Assembly: GCA_016785225.1 (NCBI GenBank)
Contig: JAFBJZ010000361.1
Coordinates: 434,001-498,000, forward strand
Reading direction: 5' to 3'
Length of the DNA: 64,000 nt
Source: Psettodes erumei
Taxonomy: Eukaryota > Chordata > Actinopteri > Pleuronectiformes > Psettodidae
The stretch's first letter is position 1. Each line of letters begins with the position of its first letter. Under the pieces are notes generated by a model, which worked only from the letters and a program-made list of their open reading frames with translations, was not told where the DNA came from and made no database searches. The translations under genes were made by a program, and so were the position numbers. Below are positions 36,030 through 46,923 of the stretch, piece after piece.

Positions 36030-36890
36030 AAACATTGCACGCTAAAGAAAATATAATCTCTCTGTGGTTCTGTTTAAAGATGATATTGGTGATGATGTCA
36101 GTGGGTCTTGGCCATTTGATTTTGATTGATTGATGTGTAACATGTTTAGGTTGGTAGCTGGATGGGGAAGCAGGGGCTGTATGTTAGCTTTTGTTGCTAA
36201 TCGCACTGGTGCCGCAGAGGTTCCATGTTTTGTAGCAGCAGTCCAGTTCATCATTTTAATTGAAATATGAATGGGAAAGGCCACATGCAGAACACATAAA
36301 TCAAAACATATTTGTTTTTTTTCTGTCCAACTTAAATTGACATCACATCTCTGTCTGGAGCCTCCATGCACTAGGATCACGACAGGAGCGGCTGATTTGA
36401 AAGCTAGCCGGGAGAAATCCCTCTTCCACTGGGTGTTATATCTGTACATTTCACACTAGTTCCTCTTTGGTTTATTCCTCACAGACTTGCTTTGGGTTCG
36501 TTTTTCTGTTATTGTTCAGTCATTACCTGCGTGAACGCCTGCAGAGTGCAGACGAGGGAAGCACATGGGAATTACGGGATTGTTCCCAAAGAACTGGTCG
36601 AGTTGTTTTTTACGTTGGGGCTCAATTTAGCCAGGACATAAATTTTGATTACCCAATAGTAGAGATTTTCTAAAGGCTGAGGAAATAATAATAATTGGGA
36701 GAATAAAAAATGGGAGTTAACACTCAAGTGATTGAAGTTGCACATTAATATGGAAGAAAATGTGGTCTGAAAAGTGTAGTTTTTTTAAAAAAAAAACATC
36801 TCTCTTGCATGTATGCGACCTGTTTTTCTGTATTGGAAATGTAGGAACTGCTCCAGCTGACTGGATGGTGACCACACTCTTGATGACTTT
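36030..36890. other. intergenic il17c-utp4, no gene recognised
   Basis: Short open frames only, none with splice context. The flanking genes converge on this spacer, so only 3' ends are expected. Confidence 0.45.
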
Positions 36891-37262
36891 TGTTGCGCCT
36901 TACTATACTAGCACATTTTTCGTGACCTTTTTATGCCTTACTATATTGTGGCATTTTTAATCATTTTCTTTTTTCCCGAGGGTCAAAATTGTCAAGAGGT
37001 TTTTGATGCCTTATGGAACTCTATGAATGAATGACGGGTTCAGGTGCTCAGATACAGTAGCTGACTGGTTAGTTTATGCAACCTATAAGCAGCTGATCCG
37101 GGGATTTGAGTTCTGGAAGGCACAGTAACACAACAGAATTTCACAACATACTATACTATGGCGTTTTTATGACATACAATACTATGACACTTTTTTCACG
37201 TGTTAACGACAAACAATACCATGACGTTTTTTTCACATTTTTCTTATATACTATATTGTGAA
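36891..37262. repeat. degenerate TACTATA repeats flanking a SINE-like fragment
   Basis: Repeats of the form 'tactatactatgg-cgtttttatgac' occur at about 36900-36965 and again, three to four times, at about 37145-37262, with a period near 35-40 bp. Between them, 37060-37125 contains 'tagctgactggttag' and 'gggatttgagttctgg'. These resemble box A and box B of a tRNA-derived promoter, so the centre may be a decayed SINE. Both calls are by eye. Confidence 0.45.
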
Positions 37263-37298
37263 GCCAGAAAAAAAGCTTGATTTTTCTTTTCAGTTCTA

Positions 37299-37304
37299 TT
37301 TATT
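37299..37304 (-). terminator. utp4: utp4 poly(A) signal
   Basis: 'tttatt' on the + strand (AATAAA on the coding strand) lies about 140 bp downstream of the utp4 stop codon, giving a short 3' UTR. Confidence 0.6.
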
Positions 37305-37444
37305 ACTTTATCAAAAGATTTTTTTTTACAAAGAACATGTTAATAAATGATTTAGGATTTTGACACAGCAAGGTAACAATCCTCTCCTCTGGTACGAACA
37401 TCTGGGCTGAGATGCCCCCCCTGGGGAAATCTGCTCCAGTTCAT

Positions 37445-40400
37445 TTATGTGGCGAACGTCTTCTGTCGGACAGGTGCTGGCAGCTGGGACATGATGTCCA
37501 GCAGAGGGCGCTCCACTACAACCAGAGAATGGTCCTCCAATAAACGCACACACAGGAGGTGCTGTGGGACAAAGTAATCAAGGGAAAACAAAACATTTGT
37601 AAGATTGAAGGGAAATTGATGTTTTAAGATCCACAGTGCTCAGTGTGATGAAGGTACCTTGAAATTCTTGCAGATCTTGAAGGCGTGACTGTGTCTGATC
37701 CTCTCCGGCTCAGGAATACTCCTCAGTGTCATCTGATTGTAGAACAGGGTCTTTGCTTCAGGGAGGGGCTACACGTGGAAACACAGAAAGAAAAACACAG
37801 GTACGGTTTTATTTAATCCCCCATCGCCATCTTCTTCTTTGTTCTTAGGTTAAAAAAAAAACAAAACTTAGACACACATGGAACTGACAAAACGATTCTA
37901 AATCACTTGTCTTGTCGTTGGGAGCGGACATGCACGCATACCAGACTCTGGTCGATGATGCAGAACATGAACATGTCGTGCAGGATGATGTGAGCTGGGT
38001 TTCTGGGATTGAAGGTGACGTGGGTGACAGGTGTGTCCCTCTCCAACCACAGCGAGTGCAGTCCTCGTCTCTGCAGCTCGCGGCTCCACTCCGTGTACTC
38101 CTTCCTCTCCAGAGAGTATTCAAAGATCTGCACACACACAAACGCACACTGTAACGGCATCTGCAGAGCGTTGCGTTTGTCTTTTATTGTGGCAGGCAGA
38201 GCAGGCAGGTTGGTAAGTTCACCGTTAAGAATTTTAACGCAAGATGACAGCGACGTTGGAGCTTACCTGCTGGTCAGCATGGACAGTGACGAGGTTGTGG
38301 GTCGTTGGGTGGATGGCTATGGCCGTGGGACAGGAGCTGTACACTGGAACTGTACAATGAAGCTGCAGACATACAGACAGACATTAAAAGCTTGCAGCCG
38401 ACGCGTCTTGACAGGTTCAAATCCAACAAACCTTCAGCTTGTCGAGGTTGTAGACGTGGACCTCGCAGTCCGCGTTCGCCGTGGCGAGCCACTTGCCGTC
38501 CTCGCTGGGGAACAGCAGGTGGATTGGCTGTTTGGAGTCTGCGCGTCGGACACAGACAGTTATACACCGTACAAACCGAAAGCTGTGGGTTAGGGTTAGT
38601 TAGGGGTAGTTGAGGGCGTGTATGTGTTGTACATTTCAGTCAACAAGTGTCATTGAATCTGAGCAAAAATGGCAACGGCAAGAGTTCCACATCTGGACCA
38701 GACCAAGTAAAGTCACTGGGGTCTTGTTGTCAGTGACTCAACCTAATTAAACCCAAGTTCATAGACTGTTGCTCCAGCACCTTATTGTGTTTCCCTCTAC
38801 TCTATTTGTGTTTCAGGCATTCACACACACTGTACATCTGACAGCCATCCAGGATTCACAGAACCCTAGTTCTTACTGGTGGACATGGACAGCAGTCTCA
38901 TACCTTCACTGATAGCAGAGGCAGTGGATTAGAGACACATTTGTAGAATAACACCCACACAGATTGTGGCGTATCACTGCAAAGTGACCCCCGGTGTCCA
39001 CAAAAATCATCGCATTTCCTGACTGTGCTTGAGGTTGGGATACGATAGCTGGCTCCACACTGGCTTCAGTTCCAGGATGGTAACACACCAGGATCAGTTT
39101 CAGCTTTCATGTTCGCTCTCTCTCTGACATTACAGCGATGGCAGTCGAGCTTTAACTACCATCAAGAAGTCATGGCATTTTGGATAAACGGCAGTGTAAT
39201 GAGGAGTTTGCCCGCAGCTGAGATTCAGTGCGGCGTGCATCATCATTTTCACTGTGTCGGGCAGGAGAGCTCAGCCCACCCCGCAACCCGTGGGCGCGAG
39301 TGACTCACCTGGCTTGGGTTTGAGGGTATGCAGGTATTTGCATTCCATCTGGCTGAGGGCAACCACGATGACTGAGGACTGGCTGGAGGAAGCAAAGAGT
39401 CTGGAGGAGTCAGAGGAGAAGCAGAGCTGGTGGGCTGAGCAAAGGCTCTTGGGTAGTTTGGACACCTGGGAGAAGGTGGGAGAAAAGAGAACGAGGAGTG
39501 AGCTTCGTGTTGCTCAACACACACACACACACACACACACACACCAGGTGTGAGACGTACACATTTGTTACTGCTTTTTCTGACAGAGGCAGAGCAGCGG
39601 GATGAGCAACGGCGCCACCAGGGGGTGGCCACGGCCCCCCCCATAAATTTACTGGCCACCCCACTGGCCAGTATAGATTGTAGTAAATGACCTCAAAAGG
39701 AGTTAAGAGAGAAGACAGAGAAGACTACCATTAATTAATGAGTCAAAATATTCTTCAGTGAAAGAAGAGGGGCAAGTATGCGTCGTAGTGTGTGCTTTTT
39801 AAGTGCTAAATAGTGCCGTTACAGCAGCTTTTTGACACGTATCACTGAGTTACAGAGCTAACGTTAGCTGCTGCTTGTATATGTTATGTCAGTCATTTTC
39901 AGAAAATGAAGAGGAAGTCCACAGACATCTCTTCTTGTTTTAAGAAGAATATCAGAACAGGAGAGAAAGAGACGACAGGGGAGCAACAGAGGCTTAGTGA
40001 GGAGGTGGAGGAGGAGGAGGAGGATGGAGTAGAGGAAAAGACAGAGCAGGATACACAGCCAGCATCAATAACAGATACAGTAAATGTACACCTTATGCCT
40101 TATATTCATTACACAATAAAACATAATTCTTGTGGAACTCAAAATGTTAACTGTACTGTTATTAGTCTGTGCACATTAGATCATTAGTAACATTAAATAT
40201 AACACAAAAACCAAAGTATATCAGGAGGCATTTCCTTAAGGCTTTCTGATAGTTTACTACAACAGTATAATGATATCCTGAAATTATGGCTTTTAGTTTT
40301 GGTGTGCCACCCCAACATTTTAAGTGTCCCCATCTGGCCGCCCCTATGAAAAATTTCTGGAGGCGCCGCTGGGGATGAGAGGAGCCCACCTTAGTGATGC

Positions 40401-43400
40401 TGATGTTGTTGTTGTTGTACTGTAATCTGTAGAGACGGACACCAGAGACAGTGGAGTAGGCCAACCAGCCTCCACATGGAGACAGCGCGCTGCAGCAGAT
40501 GTGATCCTCCCCCTGCAGAAGTCAGCACACACAGTCAGCAGGCTCCTCGGAGGCGGGACAGCTAAGATATGGCTCAAGATATACGGGGGAAAAAAAAGGG
40601 CCTACGCTGTTAACGATTGAGGAAAAATTGTGTGCACAAAAACAAATACTGTATGCTCAAGGTACGGTTCAAGTTGCAATAGCTGATTTTAGCCACCTGG
40701 GGGAAGCAGACCAAGCTGAGGCTTGTGTTTGGGTCATAGTTACTCTCTTTTTTTTAGCATTTATCTGCACTCCACCATATGTTCACATTCAACAATTAGC
40801 CTGTATTAGCTGCCTAACATATAACAGCATCTGACAAACAGTACTGTAGTTATGTGGACTTCTAATACAGCCACAATGGCCTTGATAATTATCCCATTAT
40901 CCTTTTATATATTATATTACATTATTATTATACTATTGCTACTACGTTACTGTTACTATTACTGTATATCAGATATTATATTATTACTTTATTACTAAAA
41001 ATAACATAACCCATTTATAACTTTTGTACCATCTGTATTATTATCATCTTGCTGCTGCACTTTATTTACCTATTTATCCTGTGTTTTCTCAAGTGCCCTT
41101 ATCCCATTCCGTATTCTATTTTTACTTCTAGACCATTTTTATTCTATTTTTCTACCTCAGTGTTTTATGTCATTGTATTTCTATTGTATTTTAATGTACC
41201 GGATTGCTGCTATGACTACATAATTTCCCTTCAGGAATGAATAAAGTTATCTATCTATCTATAAATAACTACAATCAATGTGTTTTGAAGGTTTTAAGCG
41301 GATGGTTATAGCGGAGTTAAGCTTCCACTGAGCCAAAGTAACACAAAGATACACGCGACGCGTTGAGCGCACACCTTCCGCTTCAGATGGATCAGCTTCT
41401 CTGGTTTCCTCTTCACAGGGAGACTGTCACCAGGCTTTCCTGTCAACACACACGCAAACCGGCTCAGACCTTACAGTTTGTCCTTCAGCGCTCATAACCA
41501 CTTTTACCGCTCGCAGTCTTCTCTGTGGGCGTGCGCGTTTTCCTCACCGTGTCCGTCGCTCTCCCCTAATCTCCACAGCTCCAGGTGTTCGGGGAACTGG
41601 AAGAGCAGCAGTCCGGCTTTCTCCGCACAACGAACCAGACTCCTCTGCGACAGACGACACGCGAGCGGTGAGCGCACACACACCGTGAACCGAATCCAAC
41701 TCTACTCGGTTGTTCCCTCGCTGACCCGTACATCGTGCCAACCAAAAGGGACGACACGAGGCCCTCAAACTCTAACAGCGATCTACTGATTGTGCGCTCA
41801 CATGTGGGAAGGCTATTTTGCGCAGCGCCGACTCCTGGGTGTTCTTCTCCACCTTGTCCAGCAGGGGTCGCACCACCAGCTGGGTGTCCATGCCTGATGG
41901 AATCACAAACGTCATCATCATCATCATCATCATCATCATCTGTGCATCTTATTGCTAATATTTTTTGTTTCAGTCAGACCTATTGTTTTGTCTTCCTTTT
42001 TCTTGTTTACTTGTTTGCTATATTCATAAATAATAGTTATAACTATCAATATACATACATATTTATTTATTTATTACCCAAACACCTCCACAACCCTCCA
42101 CCCATAACTGCATACCGTGTATGCTCTGCTGCTTTGTATATAGTGTTTTTTGTATACAATGACCTACTGTATATATTGTTCCTTTTTAATTTTTTGATGT
42201 GTAATTTATGTGATACATTTTAATTGCTTTGTTTCTTTCTGTAATGGAGCTGAGGTAAACACACAAATTTCCCCATCGTGGGATCAATAAAGTTTCTATC
42301 TATCTATCTAATAAAAGAAGACTACGATTCTCTGCACGGCACATGTGCCTGTGTTTGGGACAATGCACCTGAATGTATATGAGAAACAAGCGCATTGCAT
42401 GTACCCGATTAAGTAGCGTGTAATAATAGCTCAACGAAGCTCACAGTCTTAGCTTAGCCCGGCGCAGCGAGTTCGCACTCAACACAAGGTACAGACACAC
42501 AAATAAAAACAGGAGCAGGCGATGGAGCGCGAGACGAAGTTAAAGCGTTGAGCAGATTTAAACACCGACCTCCAGACACCACGGCGGTCTCGGTGTGGGC
42601 GAGCGCCCTCACATCATGCGAGTGGTTTTTAAAGGTCCTGGTTCGGAGCCACTCCTTATCCTGCTGGCCCGACGTGGGGGAGATGAACTGGAACTGGACG
42701 ACTGTGCCCTCTGACGTCCCGGCCACCAGACTGCTCTGATCCTGTTGGATGTTTAGAACGTTGTTTTGCACCTGAAACACTACCCACGTGTTGTGCCTCC
42801 TAGCTATTGGTGAGGCATTTACCTGCGAGACAGAAAGAGCCAGAACGTCCCACTTGGTGACGAGGTGACTTCTGACCAGAGTTCCTGTGAATCCGTCCCA
42901 GATCTGGACCTTTCCTGCAGAATCGCCGCTGACAATGGTGTTGTCAGACAGGAAGGCGACGCTCCAAACCACCACCTCTCTGCTCTTGGCTGTCCCGACA
43001 CCTCTGTCCACCAGCAGTCTGCGTGTGGCATGACCTGAAGACAGCGAGAGCAGAAGGTCACAATCACGCCAATGAGGGACATTTAAGAAATCCATGACGT
43101 CTAATCTGAATATTTCAGCTGATCGCAGGTTCTCTACTCATCACTCACATCGCTTCACGACTAATTATCTGCTTACCCGTCTCAGCGTCGAAGACCCTGA
43201 TCATGTCCATCATGCCTGCAGCAATCAGTTTACCAGAGGGATGCCAGGACAGAGATATAATACGACCTAGAAGATCAAACAGTGGACGCTGGTCACATCA
43301 AGGAGCTCATGTAATAAGTGTGTTGCAGAACACGTGATGCCATTAAATGTGATTTGGACAGGAATTTGAATCAGGCTGCTTTCTTACCTTTCTGCCTGTC

Positions 43401-44252
43401 CAGGTTTCTTTGAAACTGAATCCTCTCCTCCAGTATTTCAAACATCTTCACCGTCCCGTCCTCACAACCCACCTGAGGCAGAAAACATTCGCTCAGTTCG
43501 CAAGCAAAGCTGAAGCTTAGATGAGGCTCAGCGCCTCACTTCTAACCTATCAGCCTGTATCTACAGGGTCTGGACTCACCGCTAGCGTAGTTCCCTGGTT
43601 GTCGCTGGCGATGGCCCAGATTGGTCCTCCGTAGGCCTCCACGGTGTACAGGGGCCTCAGGTTCTCCAGGTCGTACTCTGTGACCTCTCCATTCAAACCA
43701 GCACTGAAGAGACGCCGGCCCACCCAGCACAGGGCCTCGACAGCCCTGCCGTCCCGTCCCGGAATCACCTGGGGAGTCGGGATCGAAACAAATCCACAGG
43801 TTATCCCTGCACGGCTCACTTCCTGTGGCGAATACCTGCATGCAGCCGCAGGCGGGGGCTCTGGCAGGAAGACGCTGTCCACTCACAGATTGAGCAGCTT
43901 AGTGTTTCTTAGCTCATGTGCAAAAGTGCACGCAAAGGCGCAGTAAAGGTGCACTCTGCTCATGACACAACACATATGGAGTTATTATTAATGTATATTT
44001 TCATGTTTACCGGTCTGCCGCTCATTATAAGTTGGGGCTTTATTGATCAGCTGTTCAGCTGAAAGCTTATGTCGACTTCCCCTGAGCCGTTACCTTTTCT
44101 TGGAAGTAGTTGTCCGCGAAGTTGAAGATCTCCACGGCTCCATCGGCCCGGGCCAGGGCCAGCCGCTCGGTGCGGCCGTTAAACGCCACGGCTCTGACGG
44201 CGCTGGGCATGTAGTCGAAGAAGCGGACACGGTGCACCTTGAACTCACCCAT
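37445..44252 (-). CDS. utp4: U3 snoRNA-associated protein 4 / cirhin (UTP4)
   Basis: Nucleolar t-UTP subunit of the small-subunit processome, needed for pre-18S rRNA processing and rDNA transcription. The human gene (CIRH1A) is mutated in a childhood cirrhosis. Coding exons in transcript order: 44252-44094, 43768-43580, 43472-43388, 43266-43177, 43034-42823, 42771-42570, 41893-41802, 41644-41548, 41439-41375, 40512-40390, 39465-39309, 38538-38432, 38362-38267, 38127-37942, 37768-37658 and 37561-37445. They join without a frame break to 695 residues (human 686). It starts MGEFKVHRVRFFDY. WD40-type blades follow throughout, for example LFSAGLNGEVTEYDL, IISLSWHPSGKLIAAG and VWSVAFLSDNTIVSGDSAGKVQIWD, consistent with tandem beta-propellers. 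The C-terminus QLPAPVRQKTFAT matches the family. The donor of the exon ending at 42570 is weak (gtcggt). Introns carry a hAT element and two LINE tails. Confidence 0.95.
39517..39544. repeat. (AC)n microsatellite
   Basis: CA run in the utp4 intron between the exons ending 40390 and starting 39465, about 55 bp from the hAT insertion. Confidence 0.95.
39607..40371 (+). mobile_element. hAT-type element, internally deleted, in utp4 intron
   Basis: A 765-bp insertion flanked by a perfect 8-bp direct repeat, GGGATGAG, at 39599-39606 and 40372-40379. The ends are inverted repeats: CAACGGCGCC on the left and CAGCGGCGCC when the right end is reverse-complemented. An 8-bp duplication with CA(G/A)-starting inverted ends indicates the hAT superfamily. 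Inside, 39906-40187 is an open frame starting MKRKSTDISSCFKK and continuing into a Glu-rich stretch. This looks like the N-terminus of a hAT/ZMYM-like transposase, cut after about 60 related residues, so the copy is non-autonomous. Its right duplication ends 10 bp into the intron after the exon ending at 40390. Confidence 0.8.
40900..41264 (+). mobile_element. LINE 3' end, different family, in utp4 intron
   Basis: AT-rich sequence typical of fish LINE 3' UTRs. It ends 'cccttcaggaatgaataaag' followed by 'ttatctatctatctata' (41234-41264). It differs from the copies at 3984 and 42310 in the sequence before the tail. The left border is not clear. It is antisense to utp4. Confidence 0.6.
41911..41940. 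repeat. (ATC)n microsatellite next to a utp4 acceptor
   Basis: ATC repeats begin 18 bp upstream, in transcript direction, of the utp4 exon starting at 41893. They occupy the usual branch-point/pyrimidine region; on the coding strand this reads GAT repeats. Confidence 0.9.
42052..42310 (+). mobile_element. 5'-truncated LINE 3' end, second copy, in utp4 intron
   Basis: Nearly identical to 3718-3982. From 'attacccaaacacctcc' to 'aataaagtttctatc' I count about three substitutions over about 240 bp. It ends in a TCTA-repeat tail at 42294-42310. Only the 3' UTR is present and no coding sequence is left. It is inserted antisense to utp4, between the exons ending 42570 and starting 41893. Confidence 0.8.
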
Positions 44253-44702
44253 TCCTGCGCTGTGAGGTAGGGGGGGAGACACGGGCGAACTGAATCGGAC
44301 GCGGAGAGGACCTGTAAACACGCGGTCCGTCGCGGGGCTCAACGCGCCGCGCGCGGCGTGCGTGGGGCGACTCGTCCCGTTGAACAGAACCAACACCGAG
44401 GAGCGCCACGTACCCTCCGTTTGTCGCGGTCGATCCACTTTCCACGCGATCAAATCCACAAGCTGGGAAACATCGGGAGCCACGTTGAGGACCTTTAACC
44501 CGGTACTGATTTCTCCCACACGCACGCCGGCGGCGGAAGTACGTCATCCCGCTGACCCGGCAGGCGGGAAATACCACTGCCTGGGCGCTGTTGGTTGTTG
44601 TCGCTGCTGCTGCTGCGTGGTTGCGACTCGTTTTATTTAATTTAAATGGATTAAGAACTTAAAGTGAGCGTTGCACGACGGTCTGCGCTCTCTATCCGGA
44701 CC
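44253..44702. promoter_or_regulatory. bidirectional utp4/chtf8 promoter and utp4 5' UTR
   Basis: utp4 (-) and chtf8 (+) are head-to-head, with start codons 450 bp apart. On the - strand a donor ('cggagg' then 'gtacgt') lies at 44414/44413. An acceptor ('cctcacag') lies at 44260, 7 bp before the utp4 ATG. A non-coding utp4 first exon therefore runs from 44414 to roughly 44550-44600. The stretch is CpG-rich, and no TATA box is visible in the 0.1-kb gap to the chtf8 5' UTR. CpG-type shared promoters are common for housekeeping pairs, and the same head-to-head pair exists in mammals. Confidence 0.65.
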
Positions 44703-46923
44703 ATGGTTCAAATAATTATCAGGTGAGAATGGTGATCGAACTTGACTTCGGCTCGGTAGCCTGGTAAAGTTTAACCGCAGGATACTTCAGGTACTGCGAG
44801 AGGGCAGTAGTGGTGTGCGATACTGCATATTTTGGTATCGATCCGATACCAAGTAAATACAGGACAGTATCGCCGATACCGATATCGATATCGATACTTA
44901 TCAATAAATAAGGTGGATGCATAATTGAATTGCTAAATCTCAATTAATTTTCATGACCTGAAGTGTTTTTTATGATGTTTCCTTTTTTATTATTAAATAG
45001 TTAAAACCCAGGACAGAATTAGGGCAAAGTTTATAATTAAGTAGAAAATGCTTTATTATCAAATGTTTTCAGAAAAATCTTTTTTGCTTTGCGCATCTAA
45101 ATCACGTCACGTGATTCGTGTGACGGAGCAACATCTAAACACAAGAGGGGGAGGGGGGAGCAAAGTGTGCCTGCTCTGGTCTGACACAGGAGCAGCGAGT
45201 CCGGCGACCTGGCTGTTTCCTCTTTGCCGAAACCGCAGCATTGCAAACAAGAGCGGAACTTAAAGTAAAGAATCGATCTCACCAGGCTAGTATCAATCCA
45301 ATACCGATACCCACTTGGTATCGATCCGCCCGCCACTAGAGGGCAGCACGGAGAAGCTAGCTAACACACAGAGCCTGTGTGTCGGATACAGGTGGATTTA
45401 AGAAATAGCTGGTGGCGGGAGGGAAGGTTTTGGTTCTCCTGTGCGCATTTCGTCTGTATGATTGTGTTTGTGTGTGTGTTTGCAGAGGCAGCGTGGACGG
45501 CAGCAGTCCTCCAGAGTGGCTCCTGGTGGAGCTGCAGGGGGAGATGGTGTCCAGACACAACTCCGGCCTGGCAGGGAACGTGATGGGAGACCTGCTCTAC
45601 ACCACGGAGGTACACAACAAGACAACAAGGCCGCAGAGCAAACAGCTGATGTGTGGGTTGACGCAGCCCGGGCTGCGCTGGGAGGAAGGAAGTTAGTTCT
45701 CGCGGGATATGACGTACGTGGACGCCTGTGTTGTGGGTGTCTTCAACCAGCGACCACAGAAAATGAATTACTTGATTTAAAAACCAAAAGAGCTTCACTT
45801 AAGAGGTTAGATCACGGCATCAGATCAGTGGATATTGACGTCTACTGAATGGGTCTTTAACATGTCTGAATGTCATTATTTTATAAGTGTTAGTAGTTAG
45901 TGTTAGTTAGTAATCGTCTTTGTTTTAAAACATCATGAACCCTCATTCTGTACTTTTCCACTGAACCTATGTTCCAGTTTTGTACTTTTCACACAATGTA
46001 TGTGTTTGTAAGGTCTGGGACTATAACTATGTCTTGCACACATCTCTATTCTATCAATAAGGTCTGTTGCATCAGCTACACGCCAAAACAACACTCACAC
46101 TGATGTTTAACACATTCCAAGAACAAGATGAGGACAGCGATCGTCCTCCCCACGTCCCTGGGAACTGCCCCGTTACATTCAGTCGTGTGTACGTCACCCA
46201 GCACAGGAAGATAAATGTGAACTGTTTTTCTCACTCTGACTGAGATCCTGCGAGATCTCTGTCACTTTGAGCCAAGCATTGCCATACTCTACCAGCACTG
46301 CCATACTTTACCTGTGACCAACTAACAATTTGTTGTTGTGACCCAGATCAATGATGGCTAACAATTTGTGACCATAATAAGTTACGCTGTTTCTGAACTG
46401 TAGGTTTTTCCAGTCTGTTCTTGGGCTTCCGACAAAAGAACTGGGCTAACAAAAGCGAACAGTGCCATTCCTTTTCCGTCGGTGTATTTGTCAGTCGTAG
46501 TCCTACCTGTGGCAATCTCTCTTTCGTTGTCGACTCTGTTAAGCCTCACTATGTAAGAGTTTTTACCACCTGATGGCACAGTACCTCCAGAGATTCAGCC
46601 TTTCCTTTCCCTGACATCCCTCGGTCTCATTCAACGTTTGCTTTGCTTCCTATGTCCACCAGGGGGTGCCAGTGCTGATTGTAGGACATCACATTCTTTA
46701 TGGGAAAGTGGTCAAACTGGAGAAACACTTCGCTGTCCTCACCAAGCAGTCCGACCATTTGCGAGACACCCAGGGTGGCCAGAACGGCGACGTCGCACAG
46801 GAACCCATGGAAACGGACCAGCAGGGCTGCAGGTCTTACTCCGTGGCTGCGCTCATCAAACGGAAGCTGATCTTTAAGACGCGCCCCAAGCCCATCATCA
46901 CTAATGTACCCAAGAAGGTGTAG
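44703..46923 (+). CDS. chtf8: chromosome transmission fidelity factor 8 (CTF8)
   Basis: Small subunit of the alternative clamp loader CTF18-RFC (with CTF18 and DCC1). It loads PCNA and supports replication and sister-chromatid cohesion in the nucleus. Coding exons 44703-44722, 45486-45609 and 46663-46923 join in frame to 134 residues (human 121). It begins MVQIIIR; the conserved core includes WLLVELQGE, GLAGNVMGDLLYTTEG, PVLIVGHHILYGKV and LEKHFAVL. It ends LIFKTRPKPIITNVPKKV, almost identical to mammals. The extra length is in a loop around residues 80-100 (QSDHLRDTQGG...). The first coding exon holds only 20 bases, and a hAT-type element sits in the following intron. Confidence 0.93.
44808..45338. 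mobile_element. non-autonomous hAT-type element in chtf8 intron 1
   Basis: A 531-bp insertion bounded by a perfect 8-bp duplication, GAGGGCAG, at 44800-44807 and 45339-45346. The ends are imperfect inverted repeats (TAGTGGTGTGCG on the left; TAGTGGCGGGCG when the right end is reverse-complemented). Subterminal regions are packed with short inverted GGTATCGAT/ATCGATACC motifs at about 44830-44900 and 45275-45330. No transposase frame is present. The 8-bp duplication points to hAT; the TAGTG terminus is a known variant in fish repeats, by recollection. Confidence 0.75.

Noticed and set aside
37060..37125. Functional tRNA gene
   Set aside because: Box A- and box B-like words are present, but I could not fold a cloverleaf or find an anticodon arm; more likely a SINE relic.
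35347..37445. cyba gene next to il17c, as in mammals
   Set aside because: No cytochrome b-245 alpha-like exon seen on either strand; utp4 follows instead.
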